DNA of 64,000 nt from Rhodobacterales bacterium LSUCC0031 (lineage in GTDB: Bacteria > Pseudomonadota > Alphaproteobacteria > Rhodobacterales > Rhodobacteraceae), in NCBI GenBank assembly GCA_015689735.1, contig WVSP01000002.1, positions 310,001 to 374,000 on the forward strand. Direction: 5' to 3'. Below are positions 15,846-25,663 of this stretch, in pieces (the stretch's first letter is position 1; every line of letters starts with the position of its first letter). Under the pieces are notes generated by a model that saw only the letters and a list, made by a program, of their open reading frames with translations, was not told where the DNA came from and ran no database searches. The translations under genes were made by a program, and so were the position numbers.

Positions 15846-17105
15846 ATGATGACAAATCTGAAACTTTTCGGCACGACCGCGCTTGCGCTGACGCTGGCCG
15901 CCCCTGCTATGGCGCAGGAAATCCGCTTCATGTGCTATTCCGATGGCAATGAATGCGAAGTCTATGACGATGTGCTCTCGCGCTTCGAGGCGGCTAATCC
16001 CGGCGTCGATGTGATCGTCGATGTCGTCCCCTACCAAGCGATTCTCGAGAATCTGCCGGTGCAGCTTGCCGCTGGCACTGGCCCCGATATGGCCAAGATC
16101 ACCGATCTGGGCGGCCTGAACCAATATTATCTCGACCTGACCAGCCATATCGACACGGGCTATTGGGACAACAGCTTTGGCGGCACGCTGGGCTGGTACC
16201 GCGTGGGCGAGCGTCAGGGCTATTACGGGCTGCATTCGCAGTTGACCATCACCGGAGCATTCGTCAATGCGACGCTCTTTGAGCAGGCAGGCGTGGCGCT
16301 GCCTGGCCCGACGGCAACCTGGGATGACTGGGCCGCGGCAAGCCGTGCGGTGGCCGAAGCGACCGGCACGCCCTTCCCGATGGCTATCGACCGCTCGGGC
16401 CACCGGGTCGCTGGCCCCGCGATCAGCTATGGCGCGCAGTATTTCGATGCTGATGGCAATGGCAGCTTTGCAGGCTTCGATGCCTTTGCGGAAGCTTTCG
16501 TGGGCTGGAACAATGACGGTACCTTTGCCCGCGATGTCTGGGCAAGCCAGGGTGGCGCGACCTATCAGGACGCGGCGCAGGAATTCATCAACGGCCAGTT
16601 GGTCTTCTACTACTCCGGCAGCTGGCAGGTCGGCCGCATGGACAGCCAGGTGGGTGACCTTTTCGACTGGCAGGTCGTGGGTAGCCCCTGTGGTCCGGCA
16701 GGCGCATGTTCGGGCATGCCCGGTGGCGCAGGCATCGTCGGCTTCGAACAGACCCAGCACCCCGAGATCGTTGCAGCCGTGATCGACTATCTGGCACAAG
16801 AAGATGTCTATGCCGAGGTTGCAGCCCGCACTCGCAACCTGCCCGCGCATCTGGGCGTGGCAAGCAAGGGCGTGCAGTTCGAGGGCGCGTCGCCCGCAGC
16901 ACAGGCGGCGCTCAATGCCTTTGCCGCCGATCTGCCCGATGTCTCGCCGATCGCCTTCGCTTATCAGGGCTACCCGATGAACCGTGCCATGTTCGGCATC
17001 ACGGTCGAGCGTCTGAGCCAGGCAATCGTGGGTGAACTCAGCGTTGCGGACGCTGCTGCGCGCATGGGCGACGACCTTGCCGCTGCTCTTGCCGAAAGCA
17101 AGTAA
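15846..17105 (+). CDS. Carbohydrate ABC transporter, extracellular solute-binding protein
   Basis: Periplasmic binding protein of the type-1 (MalE/UgpB-like) group, 419 residues with a signal peptide cleaved near AMA-Q (about residue 24). Typical features are GTGPDM in the first lobe, VPYQA, GGAGIVGF in the C-terminal lobe and a Trp/Tyr-rich middle suited to sugar stacking. Two adjacent ATGs follow AGGGAGG; either could start. Permeases follow after three bases. The ligand is unknown, but the downstream mannonate dehydratase suggests a uronate or uronate-containing sugar. Confidence 0.9.
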   Translation: MMTNLKLFGTTALALTLAAPAMAQEIRFMCYSDGNECEVYDDVLSRFEAANPGVDVIVDVVPYQAILENLPVQLAAGTGPDMAKITDLGGLNQYYLDLTSHIDTGYWDNSFGGTLGWYRVGERQGYYGLHSQLTITGAFVNATLFEQAGVALPGPTATWDDWAAASRAVAEATGTPFPMAIDRSGHRVAGPAISYGAQYFDADGNGSFAGFDAFAEAFVGWNNDGTFARDVWASQGGATYQDAAQEFINGQLVFYYSGSWQVGRMDSQVGDLFDWQVVGSPCGPAGACSGMPGGAGIVGFEQTQHPEIVAAVIDYLAQEDVYAEVAARTRNLPAHLGVASKGVQFEGASPAAQAALNAFAADLPDVSPIAFAYQGYPMNRAMFGITVERLSQAIVGELSVADAAARMGDDLAAALAESK

Positions 17106-17108
17106 GCC

Positions 17109-18161
17109 TTGGCCAAGATGAGGGGGCAGGGCGCAAGCGCGCCCGCCCCACTTTCCCCCGCACATATTGCAAGACCGCGCGGCGACAGCCTCGCCTTGCG
17201 CGTGATTGCACCGGTCATGCGGCTGGTCGAAATTCCCATGGTTGCTTGCCAAAGGCTGTTGGGGATCAATCGATTGGCTTGGGTGTTCTTGGCACCGAAC
17301 CTTGTGTTGTTCGGCCTGTTTGCCTTTTTGCCGGTGATCCTGAACATCGCTTATGCGACGACTGGCGGCGCGGATGTGCTATTGGCCGACCGCCCCTATG
17401 TGGGGGTACGTAATTTTGCGTTGCTCGGCGATTGTGCCAATTACCTTGATCCCAACTCCTGCCGCGAGGATAAATTCTGGCGCGCTGTGTGGAACACCAC
17501 CTGGTTCGTCACGCTTCAGGTCGGCATCATGGTCGGCTTCTCACTTTTGACCGCCATCATCCTGAACCGCGAGATCCGTGCGCGCGGCTTTTTCCGGGCG
17601 GTGTTCTTTTTCCCGGTGCTCTTGTCGCCTGTCGTTGTCGCCTTGATCTGGAAATGGATCTTGCAGCGCGAAGGTGTCTTGAACGCGTTCCTCGATTGGA
17701 CGGGCGTGGGCGGCTATAACTGGCTGGTCGATGCCGATTGGGCGTTCGGCTGGTCGGTCTTTTTGTCGGTCTGGGCGCATATGGGGTTCTACACGCTGAT
17801 CCTGTTGGCCGGGCTGCAAGCCATCCCGCGCGATGTCTATGAGGCGGCGACGATGGACCGGGCAAGCCCCTGGCGGGTATTTCGGCGCATCACGCTGCCG
17901 CTTTTGTCGCCCACCATGCTCGTGGTGCTGGTCTTGGCGCTGATCAAGGGCGTGCAAACCTTTGACGAGGTTTATGCCTTTACCGGGGGCGGTCCCGGCA
18001 CGGCGACGACCTTTATTATTCAGTATATTTACGAAGAAGGTTTCGCCGGTGCGCCGCGGCTCTTTGGGCTTGCAGCGGCGGCATCCTTGCTGGTCGCAGG
18101 CGTCTTGGTGGTTCTGACCTTGGTGCAGCTTTGGCTCAATCGGAGGTCGGCGAATGGGTAG
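17109..18161 (+). CDS. Carbohydrate ABC transporter permease (MalF/UgpA type)
   Basis: First inner-membrane subunit of the sugar importer, 350 residues with six or seven predicted membrane segments after an unusually long cytoplasmic N-terminus (about 55 residues). The EAA loop that docks on the ATPase reads YEAATMDRASPWRVFRRIT near residues 245-265. The start is uncertain: TTG at 17109, three bases after the previous stop, or ATG at 17118; neither has a strong ribosome site, suggesting coupled translation. It overlaps the next permease by eight bases. Confidence 0.9.
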   Translation: MAKMRGQGASAPAPLSPAHIARPRGDSLALRVIAPVMRLVEIPMVACQRLLGINRLAWVFLAPNLVLFGLFAFLPVILNIAYATTGGADVLLADRPYVGVRNFALLGDCANYLDPNSCREDKFWRAVWNTTWFVTLQVGIMVGFSLLTAIILNREIRARGFFRAVFFFPVLLSPVVVALIWKWILQREGVLNAFLDWTGVGGYNWLVDADWAFGWSVFLSVWAHMGFYTLILLAGLQAIPRDVYEAATMDRASPWRVFRRITLPLLSPTMLVVLVLALIKGVQTFDEVYAFTGGGPGTATTFIIQYIYEEGFAGAPRLFGLAAAASLLVAGVLVVLTLVQLWLNRRSANG

Positions 18162-19206
18162 GACCTTGGCCTTTCTGACCGCCACCCGCGGCGGCGCGCG
18201 GCTGCACTGGACCGATTGGGCCAGCTACAGCTACCTGTTTGTCGGCGTCTTCTTGATGTTCTTCCCGGTCATCTGGCTGGTTCTGTCCTCTTTCAAGACC
18301 GAGGCAGACCTGCAACGCTACCCGCCAACATTCCTGCCGTATCAGCAGCAGACCATCATGCTCGACGGGCATGCCGACCCTTTGCCGCTATTCCAGATCA
18401 CGGACGGTGAGCATGAAGGCAAGATCCTCGCGCAGCTGCGCCGGGTGGGCTTGCGTGCGCAGATGGTGGACCCCGCAGACCCCGAGACGCGGCTGACCAT
18501 CGACATCGCCGATCGCGCGCCGGTCGAGCGCTTCACATTGGCGACCGAGAATTACACCGACCTGTTCGGGCGGTTCAATTTCCTCCTTTATTTCTGGAAT
18601 TCCACCTTCATCACGGTTACCGCGACGCTGATCATGCTCTTGACCAATTCGATGGCCGCTTTCGCCTTGTCGAAATACCAGTTCCGGGGGCGCACGGTGG
18701 TCTTGTTGCTTGTCATCGGCACGCTGATGATCCCGCAGACGGTCGTTTTGGTACCGCTTTTCCTGATCGTCACCGAACTGGGCATGTTCAATTCGCTTTG
18801 GGGGGTGATCATTCCCGGCGCGGCGACGCCCACGGGGGTGTTCTTGCTCAGGCAATACATGTTGACCATCCCCGACGAGATCCTTGATGCGGCCCGGATG
18901 GACAAGGCCAGCGAATGGAAGATCTATTGGCGCATCATCTTGCCGCTCTCGGCACCCGCCATCGCGGTGCTGGCGATCCTTGCCATCATGTGGCGCTGGA
19001 ACGATTTCCTGTGGCCGCTGATCGTCTTGACCCAATCGGAGAACTTCACCCTGCAACTGGCGCTCAATTCCTTTCAGGGTGAGTTGCAGACGCAATGGTC
19101 CTCGCTTCTGGCGATGACCGTGCTCACACTTTTGCCGATCGCGATGGTCTTCATGTTCTTGCAGAAGTACATCGCGACGGGCATCGCCTCGACGGGGGGG
19201 AAATAA
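18154..19206 (+). CDS. Carbohydrate ABC transporter permease (MalG/UgpE type) with enlarged periplasmic loop
   Basis: Second permease, 350 residues. The EAA loop DAARMDKASEWKIYWRII sits about two thirds through. Between membrane segment 1 (about 25-47) and segment 2 (about 148-170) lies a hydrophilic stretch of about 100 residues, much longer than the roughly 40 usual for MalG-like subunits; it may contact the binding protein. Overlaps the upstream permease and is followed by the ATPase gene after three bases. Confidence 0.9.
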   Translation: MGRTLAFLTATRGGARLHWTDWASYSYLFVGVFLMFFPVIWLVLSSFKTEADLQRYPPTFLPYQQQTIMLDGHADPLPLFQITDGEHEGKILAQLRRVGLRAQMVDPADPETRLTIDIADRAPVERFTLATENYTDLFGRFNFLLYFWNSTFITVTATLIMLLTNSMAAFALSKYQFRGRTVVLLLVIGTLMIPQTVVLVPLFLIVTELGMFNSLWGVIIPGAATPTGVFLLRQYMLTIPDEILDAARMDKASEWKIYWRIILPLSAPAIAVLAILAIMWRWNDFLWPLIVLTQSENFTLQLALNSFQGELQTQWSSLLAMTVLTLLPIAMVFMFLQKYIATGIASTGGK

Positions 19207-19209
19207 ACA

Positions 19210-20289
<1,080 letters not shown>

Positions 20290-20290
20290 G

Positions 20291-21502
20291 ATGCGCGAAA
20301 CATGGCGCTGGTTCGGCCCCGCCGACGAGATCACCATCCCAGAGATCGTACAGACAGGCGCCCAAGGGATCGTTTCGGCGCTGCATCATGTGCCGACTGG
20401 CGCTGTCTGGCAGCCCGCCGAGATCGCGCAGCGCAAGGCCGAGATCGAAGGCACGCCCGACGCGCCGAGCGGGCTGACATGGGACGTGGTCGAAAGCCTG
20501 CCGGTCTCCGAGGCGATCAAGACACAGACGGGCGATTGGCGCGCGCATCTCGTGAATTACCGCGAAAGCCTGCACAATCTGGCCGCCGCCGGGATCAAGG
20601 TGATCTGCTACAACTTCATGCCCGTTCTTGATTGGACACGTACCGATCTGGCCCATCCGGTGCCGGGCGGCGGGCGCTGCATGCATTTCGAGCTGGCCGA
20701 TTTCGTGGGCTTCGACCTGTTCACCCTTGCCCGGCCGGGGGCGGAGGATGACTATCCCGATGATCTGCGTGCCGAGGCCTCGCGCCGCCATGCCGCGCGC
20801 AGCGCGGCCGATCAGGCCGCCCTCGCGCGCAATATCGTGGCCGGCCTGCCGGGTGCGGCCGAGCATTGGGACATCGCAGATGTGCGCGCAGCCCTCGCCA
20901 GCTATGACGGGATCGATGCCGCCCGCCTGCGCGCGCATCTGGCCGATTTCCTGTCCGAAGTGGTGCCGACGGCCGAGGCGCTTGGCCTCAGGCTTTGCTG
21001 TCATCCCGATGATCCGCCGTTCCCGCTTTTGGGCCTGCCGCGGATCGTTTCGGATGCGGACGATTACGCCAGCCTCGTCGCCGCCGTGCCGAGCCCGGCC
21101 AATGGCATCACCTTGTGCACCGGATCGTTGGGCGTCGATCCGGGCTTCGACCCGGCGCGCTTTGTCGAACGGCTGGGGCCGCATATCCATTTCGTGCATC
21201 TGCGAAACACCGTGCGCGGCCCGATGCGGGGCGGGCGGTGCTCCTTCACCGAAAGCGCGCATTTGGCCGGCGACACGGACATGGTCGCGACCATCCGCGC
21301 CCTGATCGCCGAGGAGGCGCGCAGGACGAGGGAAGGGCGCGCCGATATCGTTATCCCCATGCGGCCTGATCACGGTCACGCGCTCTTGTCCGATCTCGAC
21401 CGGCCGATGATGCCCGGCTATCCGCTGATCGGACGGATGCGGGGGTTGGCGGAATTGAGGGGCGTGATGGCGGCCTTTGGTGCGGAACATGCCAAAGTTT
21501 AA
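20291..21502 (+). CDS. uxuA: Mannonate dehydratase
   Basis: Converts D-mannonate to 2-keto-3-deoxy-D-gluconate in the glucuronate pathway; the family uses Mn(II) or Fe(II). The 403-residue product shows family motifs YNFMPVLDWTRT (107-118), CCHPDDPPFPLLG (236-248), FVHLRN and a C-terminal PMRPDHGH, which supply metal and substrate ligands. It ends the sugar ABC operon and is followed by a metal transporter with its own promoter. UxaC, UxuB and KdgK, the enzymes before and after it in the pathway, lie 6-12 kb downstream. Confidence 0.95.
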   Translation: MRETWRWFGPADEITIPEIVQTGAQGIVSALHHVPTGAVWQPAEIAQRKAEIEGTPDAPSGLTWDVVESLPVSEAIKTQTGDWRAHLVNYRESLHNLAAAGIKVICYNFMPVLDWTRTDLAHPVPGGGRCMHFELADFVGFDLFTLARPGAEDDYPDDLRAEASRRHAARSAADQAALARNIVAGLPGAAEHWDIADVRAALASYDGIDAARLRAHLADFLSEVVPTAEALGLRLCCHPDDPPFPLLGLPRIVSDADDYASLVAAVPSPANGITLCTGSLGVDPGFDPARFVERLGPHIHFVHLRNTVRGPMRGGRCSFTESAHLAGDTDMVATIRALIAEEARRTREGRADIVIPMRPDHGHALLSDLDRPMMPGYPLIGRMRGLAELRGVMAAFGAEHAKV

Positions 21503-21517
21503 TGCGAATAACTCGCA
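21503..21517. promoter_or_regulatory. Operator copy 1 (TGCGA-N5-TCGCA) upstream of the metal ABC transporter
   Basis: Perfect 5-bp inverted repeat TGCGA-ATAAC-TCGCA beginning on the base after the uxuA stop. An identical-arm copy lies 30 bp downstream, three helical turns away, so both face the same side of the DNA. A Fur-family regulator such as Mur (manganese) or Zur is the expected binder from the regulated genes. Confidence 0.65.
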
Positions 21518-21523
21518 ACAATC

Positions 21524-21553
21524 TTGACTTTCTGCGAATGCGTCGCACTATCT
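21524..21553 (+). promoter_or_regulatory. Promoter of the Mn/Zn ABC operon overlapping operator copy 2
   Basis: TTGACT (21524-21529) and CTATCT (21548-21553) with 18-base spacing form a fair sigma-70 promoter. The second operator, TGCGA-ATGCG-TCGCA (21533-21547), fills the spacer between them, so a bound repressor would exclude RNA polymerase. This fits metal-dependent repression. Confidence 0.6.
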
Positions 21554-21604
21554 GGATGGACGGCACGGACCGCGCCCGCCCGCGCGCTTGCAACAGGTTC
21601 AAAG

Positions 21605-22555
21605 ATGCTGACCCGACGTTTCCTTTTGACTTTCGCAACAGCCGCCGCGCTGGCACTCCCGGTCGCGGCCCAAGAGCGCATATCCGTTGTTGCCACAACG
21701 GGCATGATCGCTGATGCTGCCCGCCAAGTGGGTGGCAATCTGGTCGATGTCACGGCCCTCATGGGGCCGGGGGTTGACCCGCATGCCTATCGCCAGACGC
21801 GCAGCGATATCGTGGCCACCGCACAGGCCGATCTCGTCTTGTGGAACGGCCTCTATCTTGAGGCGCAACTTGAGGAATTCCTGCTTGAGCTGGGCGAAAC
21901 ACGCCCTGTCGTCGCCGTGGCTGAAGCCATCCCACAGAGCCAGCTGATCGGGTCCGAGGATTACGAAGGCCGCTTTGATCCCCATGTCTGGATGAACCCT
22001 AACCTGTGGTCGCGTGTTGTGCTGGCCACGCGGGATGCGATGATCGAAGCGGCGCCCGATCATGCCGCGGCCTTTGCGGACAATGCCACGGCCCATCTGG
22101 CCGAGATCGCCGATCTGGCCGTCTATTCCCAGACCGTTCTCGCCTCCATCCCCGCCGAAAGCCGGGTTCTGGTCACCGCGCATGACGCCTTCAACTATTT
22201 CGGCGCGGCCTATGGCTTCGAAGTGGTAGGTATTCAAGGCATCTCCACCGAAAGCGAGGCAGGGCTGGCGCGGATTGCTGAATTGGTCGCGATGTTGGTG
22301 GCACGCGATATCCGAGCGGTTTTCGTCGAAAGCTCGGTCTCTGACCGCAACATTCGCGCCTTGATCGAAGGGGCGGCGGCGCAGGGCCATGAGGTCGTGA
22401 TTGGCGGCGAGCTGTATTCCGATGCCATGGGCGCGCCCGGCAGCTATGAAGGGACATATCTTGGCATGATCGATCATAATGTCACCACCATTGCCCGCGC
22501 GCTTGGCGGTCAAGCCCCGGCAACCGGGCGCATCGACGCGTTGGCGATCAATTGA
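21605..22555 (+). CDS. Manganese/zinc ABC transporter, metal-binding protein (SitA/TroA type)
   Basis: Cluster A-I (TroA/ZnuA/SitA) periplasmic metal-binding protein, 316 residues. The start MLTRRFLL opens a signal peptide ending near VAA-QE. The four usual metal-ligand regions are visible: His in DPHAY, His in DPHVWMNP, His/Glu region in TAHDAFNYFG and Asp in GELYSDAMG. No His-rich loop typical of ZnuA is present, which, with the two permeases downstream, favours Mn(II) (SitABCD). A preceding in-frame ATG is unlikely, as it would bury the signal peptide. Confidence 0.88.
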   Translation: MLTRRFLLTFATAAALALPVAAQERISVVATTGMIADAARQVGGNLVDVTALMGPGVDPHAYRQTRSDIVATAQADLVLWNGLYLEAQLEEFLLELGETRPVVAVAEAIPQSQLIGSEDYEGRFDPHVWMNPNLWSRVVLATRDAMIEAAPDHAAAFADNATAHLAEIADLAVYSQTVLASIPAESRVLVTAHDAFNYFGAAYGFEVVGIQGISTESEAGLARIAELVAMLVARDIRAVFVESSVSDRNIRALIEGAAAQGHEVVIGGELYSDAMGAPGSYEGTYLGMIDHNVTTIARALGGQAPATGRIDALAIN

Positions 22556-23379
22556 GCGATCCCATGCCCGATATGCTGCGACTGGCCTCTCATGATGGGG
22601 CGCTGTTGGGCGCGCAGCCCACTCCAGCGGATGCCGCGCTGGCAGTACGCGGCATGACGGTCAGCTATGGTCAGAAACCCGCGCTATTCTCGGTCGATGC
22701 AACATTCCCGTCCGGGGTGATGTCTGCGATCATCGGCCCTAATGGCGCGGGTAAATCCACATTTCTCAAGGCGGCGTTGGGTCTCATTCCCATGGTTTCG
22801 GGCGAGGTGCGATTTTTCGGTTTGCCTTTGGCGCAAGCCCGTAGCCGGATCGCCTATGTGCCGCAGCGCGCAAGTGTGGATTGGGATTTTCCCACCACGG
22901 TGATCGATGTCGTCTTGATGGGGCGCTATCGCAGGTTGGGGCTTTTGCGTCGTGTCGGGCGCGCTGACTTGGCGCTTGCCCAAGAGGCGCTTGCCCGCGT
23001 CGGGATGGAGGGGTTCGCCCATCGCCAAATCGGCCAGCTTTCGGGCGGTCAGCAACAGCGTGTCTTCTTGGCACGCGCCTTGGCCCAACAGGGCGATCTC
23101 TATCTTCTTGACGAGCCCTTCGCCGGGGTCGATGCCGCCACCGAAGCCGCCATTATCGAGGTGCTCAAAGCGTTGAAGGCGGCTGGCAAGACCGTGATCG
23201 CGGTGCATCACGACCTGAGTACCGTTGCGGATTATTTCGACCATGTCTTCTTGGTCAATGTCCGCGCCATGGCGCAGGGGCCAGTGGCCAGTGCCTTTAC
23301 CACCGCTGCGCTGAGCCAGACCTATGGCGGGCGTTTGGGGGCGGGACAGCTGGATCAGTTGCATCCAGCCAAGGGGTAA
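22552..23379 (+). CDS. Manganese/zinc ABC transporter, ATP-binding protein (SitB type)
   Basis: ATPase of the metal importer, 275 residues. Walker A GPNGAGKST (about 63-71), LSGGQQQR signature, LLDEPFAGVD Walker B and the VHHDL switch His are intact. The frame begins with TTG overlapping the stop of the binding-protein gene (TTGA); ATG at 22564 or 22573 are alternatives, none with a clear ribosome site, so reinitiation is likely. The long N-terminal tail before the ABC domain makes a later start possible. Confidence 0.88.
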   Translation: MSDPMPDMLRLASHDGALLGAQPTPADAALAVRGMTVSYGQKPALFSVDATFPSGVMSAIIGPNGAGKSTFLKAALGLIPMVSGEVRFFGLPLAQARSRIAYVPQRASVDWDFPTTVIDVVLMGRYRRLGLLRRVGRADLALAQEALARVGMEGFAHRQIGQLSGGQQQRVFLARALAQQGDLYLLDEPFAGVDAATEAAIIEVLKALKAAGKTVIAVHHDLSTVADYFDHVFLVNVRAMAQGPVASAFTTAALSQTYGGRLGAGQLDQLHPAKG

Positions 23380-23384
23380 CGCGC

Positions 23385-24599
23385 ATGGTGGGCTTTCTCG
23401 ACGCGATCACGTTGCAAGCCGGCTATAACGCGGCGCTCGTGACCGTCGGGGCAACACTTCTTGGGTTTGCGGCCGGAATGGCTGGCACCTTTCTATTCTT
23501 GCGCAAGCGGGCGCTCGTCTCTGATGCCATGGCGCATGCGACCTTGCCGGGCATCGCCTTGGCCTTTCTTGTGATGGTCGCTTTCGGAGGTGATGGCCGC
23601 AACCTAGCCGGATTGTTGCTTGGCGCTGCGGCAAGTGCGCTTGTCGGGCTTGCGCTTGTCGATTGGATCGTGCGCCGCACAAGGCTGGCCGAGGATGCGG
23701 CCATTGGAGCAGTTCTGTCGGTATTTTTCGGGTTCGGCGTGGTGCTTTTGACGGTGATTCAGTCGCTTGAGCGTGGGCGTCAAGCGGGGCTTGAGGATGT
23801 CTTGCTCGGCGCGACTGCGGGCATGCTGATGCAAGATGCCCTGTTGATCGCCGTAGGCGGCGCTGTGGTTGTAGCCTTGATCGTGCTGTTGCGGCGGCCC
23901 ATGACACTGGTGGCGTTCGATCCCGGCCATGCAGCGGCGCTCGGGGTGCCTGTGGGCCGGGTCGATATGGCGATGATGGGCCTGGTGATGGCGATCACCG
24001 TGATCGGTCTGAGCTTGGTTGGGTTGATCTTGATCATCGCGCTCTTGATCATCCCCCCCGTGACCGCGCGGTTTTGGACGGATCGTGTCGCACCTATGCT
24101 GCTGATCGCGGGCGCTGTCGGTGGGGCCGCTGGCTATATGGGTGCGGCGCTTTCAGCCAGCATCCCTGATCTGCCGACAGGGCCGATGATCGTCTTGATC
24201 GCCGCGGGGCTCTTTACCGTTTCGCTTCTTTTTGCGCCACGCCGCGGGGTGTTGGCCGCGATCTTGGCAAGGCGGCGCTTTCAGGCGCGGGTGCATTGGC
24301 GTCAAGGTTTGTTATCCTTGGCGCGCGCTGAGCCGATCCATGATCCGTTGACCTTGCGCATCCTGCGCGCGGCGGGGGCGATCCGGCCAGACGGTGTTGC
24401 CACTGACAAGGGGCGGGCGCTTGCTGCGAAATCGCTGCGTGATGAACGCCGCTGGGAGATTGCGCGCGCGATCCATCAAGATACCGCTCTGACAGGGCGT
24501 TATGATGGTCTGACCCCGATCGAAGACGTGTTTACCCCCGACCAGATCGCCGACCTCGATACGCGGATCGGGCCGCCGCAACCAGTGGGGGGCATGTGA
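23385..24599 (+). CDS. Manganese/zinc ABC transporter permease with C-terminal extension (SitC type)
   Basis: Inner-membrane subunit of the ABC-3 family, 404 residues. Residues 10-285 carry about eight membrane segments with family motifs (DAMAHATLPGIALAF, LIIPPVTARF). The remaining 115 residues are soluble: LTLRILRAAGAIRPDG, DERRWEIARAIHQDT and a C-terminal TPIEDVFTPDQ. They look like a small winged-helix-like regulatory tail, as reported for some TroC/MntC permeases. Its partner permease lacks the tail. Starts five bases after the ATPase gene. Confidence 0.88.
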   Translation: MVGFLDAITLQAGYNAALVTVGATLLGFAAGMAGTFLFLRKRALVSDAMAHATLPGIALAFLVMVAFGGDGRNLAGLLLGAAASALVGLALVDWIVRRTRLAEDAAIGAVLSVFFGFGVVLLTVIQSLERGRQAGLEDVLLGATAGMLMQDALLIAVGGAVVVALIVLLRRPMTLVAFDPGHAAALGVPVGRVDMAMMGLVMAITVIGLSLVGLILIIALLIIPPVTARFWTDRVAPMLLIAGAVGGAAGYMGAALSASIPDLPTGPMIVLIAAGLFTVSLLFAPRRGVLAAILARRRFQARVHWRQGLLSLARAEPIHDPLTLRILRAAGAIRPDGVATDKGRALAAKSLRDERRWEIARAIHQDTALTGRYDGLTPIEDVFTPDQIADLDTRIGPPQPVGGM

Positions 24600-25525
24600 T
24601 GGGGGCGTCCTTCGTTCAGTTCTCGCTGACGCCGATGCTGATCGGGGTCTTGGCGGCCATCGCCTGTGCGTTGCCGGGCAATTTCTTGATCTTGCGCCGC
24701 CAAGCGCTGATTGGTGACGCGATTTCCCATGTGGTTTTGCCGGGGATTGTCGTGGCTTTTTTGGTCACGGGAACGGTGGCTACCATGCCCATGTTGATGG
24801 GGGCGGGGGCCGCGGCCTTGGTGGCTGTGGTCTTGATCGAGGCAATCCGGCGCCTCGGCCGGATCGAGCCGGGTGCCGCGATGGGTGTGGTCTTTACCGC
24901 GCTTTTCGCAGGCGGGGTGCTGCTGTTGGAGCAATCCGATACAAGCCGGGTTCACCTCGATGTCGATCACGCGCTGATGGGTAATCTCGAGACGTTGATC
25001 TGGCTGCGCGCCAGCGGTTGGGACAGCGTGATCGACCCTGTTGCACTGTCCCATCTGCCACCTGAATTGCCCCGCATCGCGGGTGTGGCCGCACTGATGG
25101 CGGTGCTCACGGTGATCTTTTGGCGGCCCTTGAAGCTCGCGAGCTTTGACGAAGGGTTCGCCCGCGCCATGGGCTTACCGGTGTCGGCCATCGGGCTTGG
25201 ATTGGTCATCGCCGCAGCAGTCGCGGCTGTAGCGGCCTTTGACGCGGTCGGATCGATCATTGTGATCGCCATGTTCATCTGTCCGCCCGCTACCGCACGG
25301 TTGATGACCGACCGGTTGACGACGCAAGTGTGGCTCTCGGTTGCAATTGCGGCGCTCGCGGCGATCCTGGGCTATGTGCTGGCAGGATACGGGCCGATCT
25401 GGTTGGGCTTTGACAGCGCGGTCAGTGCGGCGGGGATGATTGCCACCGTCGCAGGGCTCATGCTTGGCATGGCCTGCCTATGGGGTGGCGCGCGTGGCCG
25501 CGTCGGTGTGGCACCCGGGGCCTGA
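24599..25525 (+). CDS. Manganese/zinc ABC transporter permease (SitD type)
   Basis: Second ABC-3 family permease, 308 residues, of normal length. Motifs GDAISHVVLPGIVVAF and MFICPPATARLM mirror those of the partner permease, showing they are paralogues that form a heterodimer. The ATG at 24599 shares one base with the upstream stop and has GGGGGG seven bases upstream; a GTG at 24596 would add one residue. Last gene of the metal operon, followed by 138 bases before kynU in which I see nothing beyond weak promoter-like sequence. Confidence 0.87.
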   Translation: MGASFVQFSLTPMLIGVLAAIACALPGNFLILRRQALIGDAISHVVLPGIVVAFLVTGTVATMPMLMGAGAAALVAVVLIEAIRRLGRIEPGAAMGVVFTALFAGGVLLLEQSDTSRVHLDVDHALMGNLETLIWLRASGWDSVIDPVALSHLPPELPRIAGVAALMAVLTVIFWRPLKLASFDEGFARAMGLPVSAIGLGLVIAAAVAAVAAFDAVGSIIVIAMFICPPATARLMTDRLTTQVWLSVAIAALAAILGYVLAGYGPIWLGFDSAVSAAGMIATVAGLMLGMACLWGGARGRVGVAPGA

Positions 25526-25663
25526 CTGATGGCTTGCGGCGTCCATGCAGCCGGGGCAGGATTGCCACAAGTGCAACGGCCCAGATCGATCCTTTGGGCG
25601 CGCTGCTTGCCATGTCTTGCGTAACCGGCGCAGGGTTTTTGCCAGTCCGATCAGGGAATACAC

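Noticed and set aside
25526-25663. Possible decayed gene between the metal transporter and kynU
   Set aside because: Short frames on both strands give no family resemblance and the gap is only 138 bases; treated as an ordinary intergenic region.
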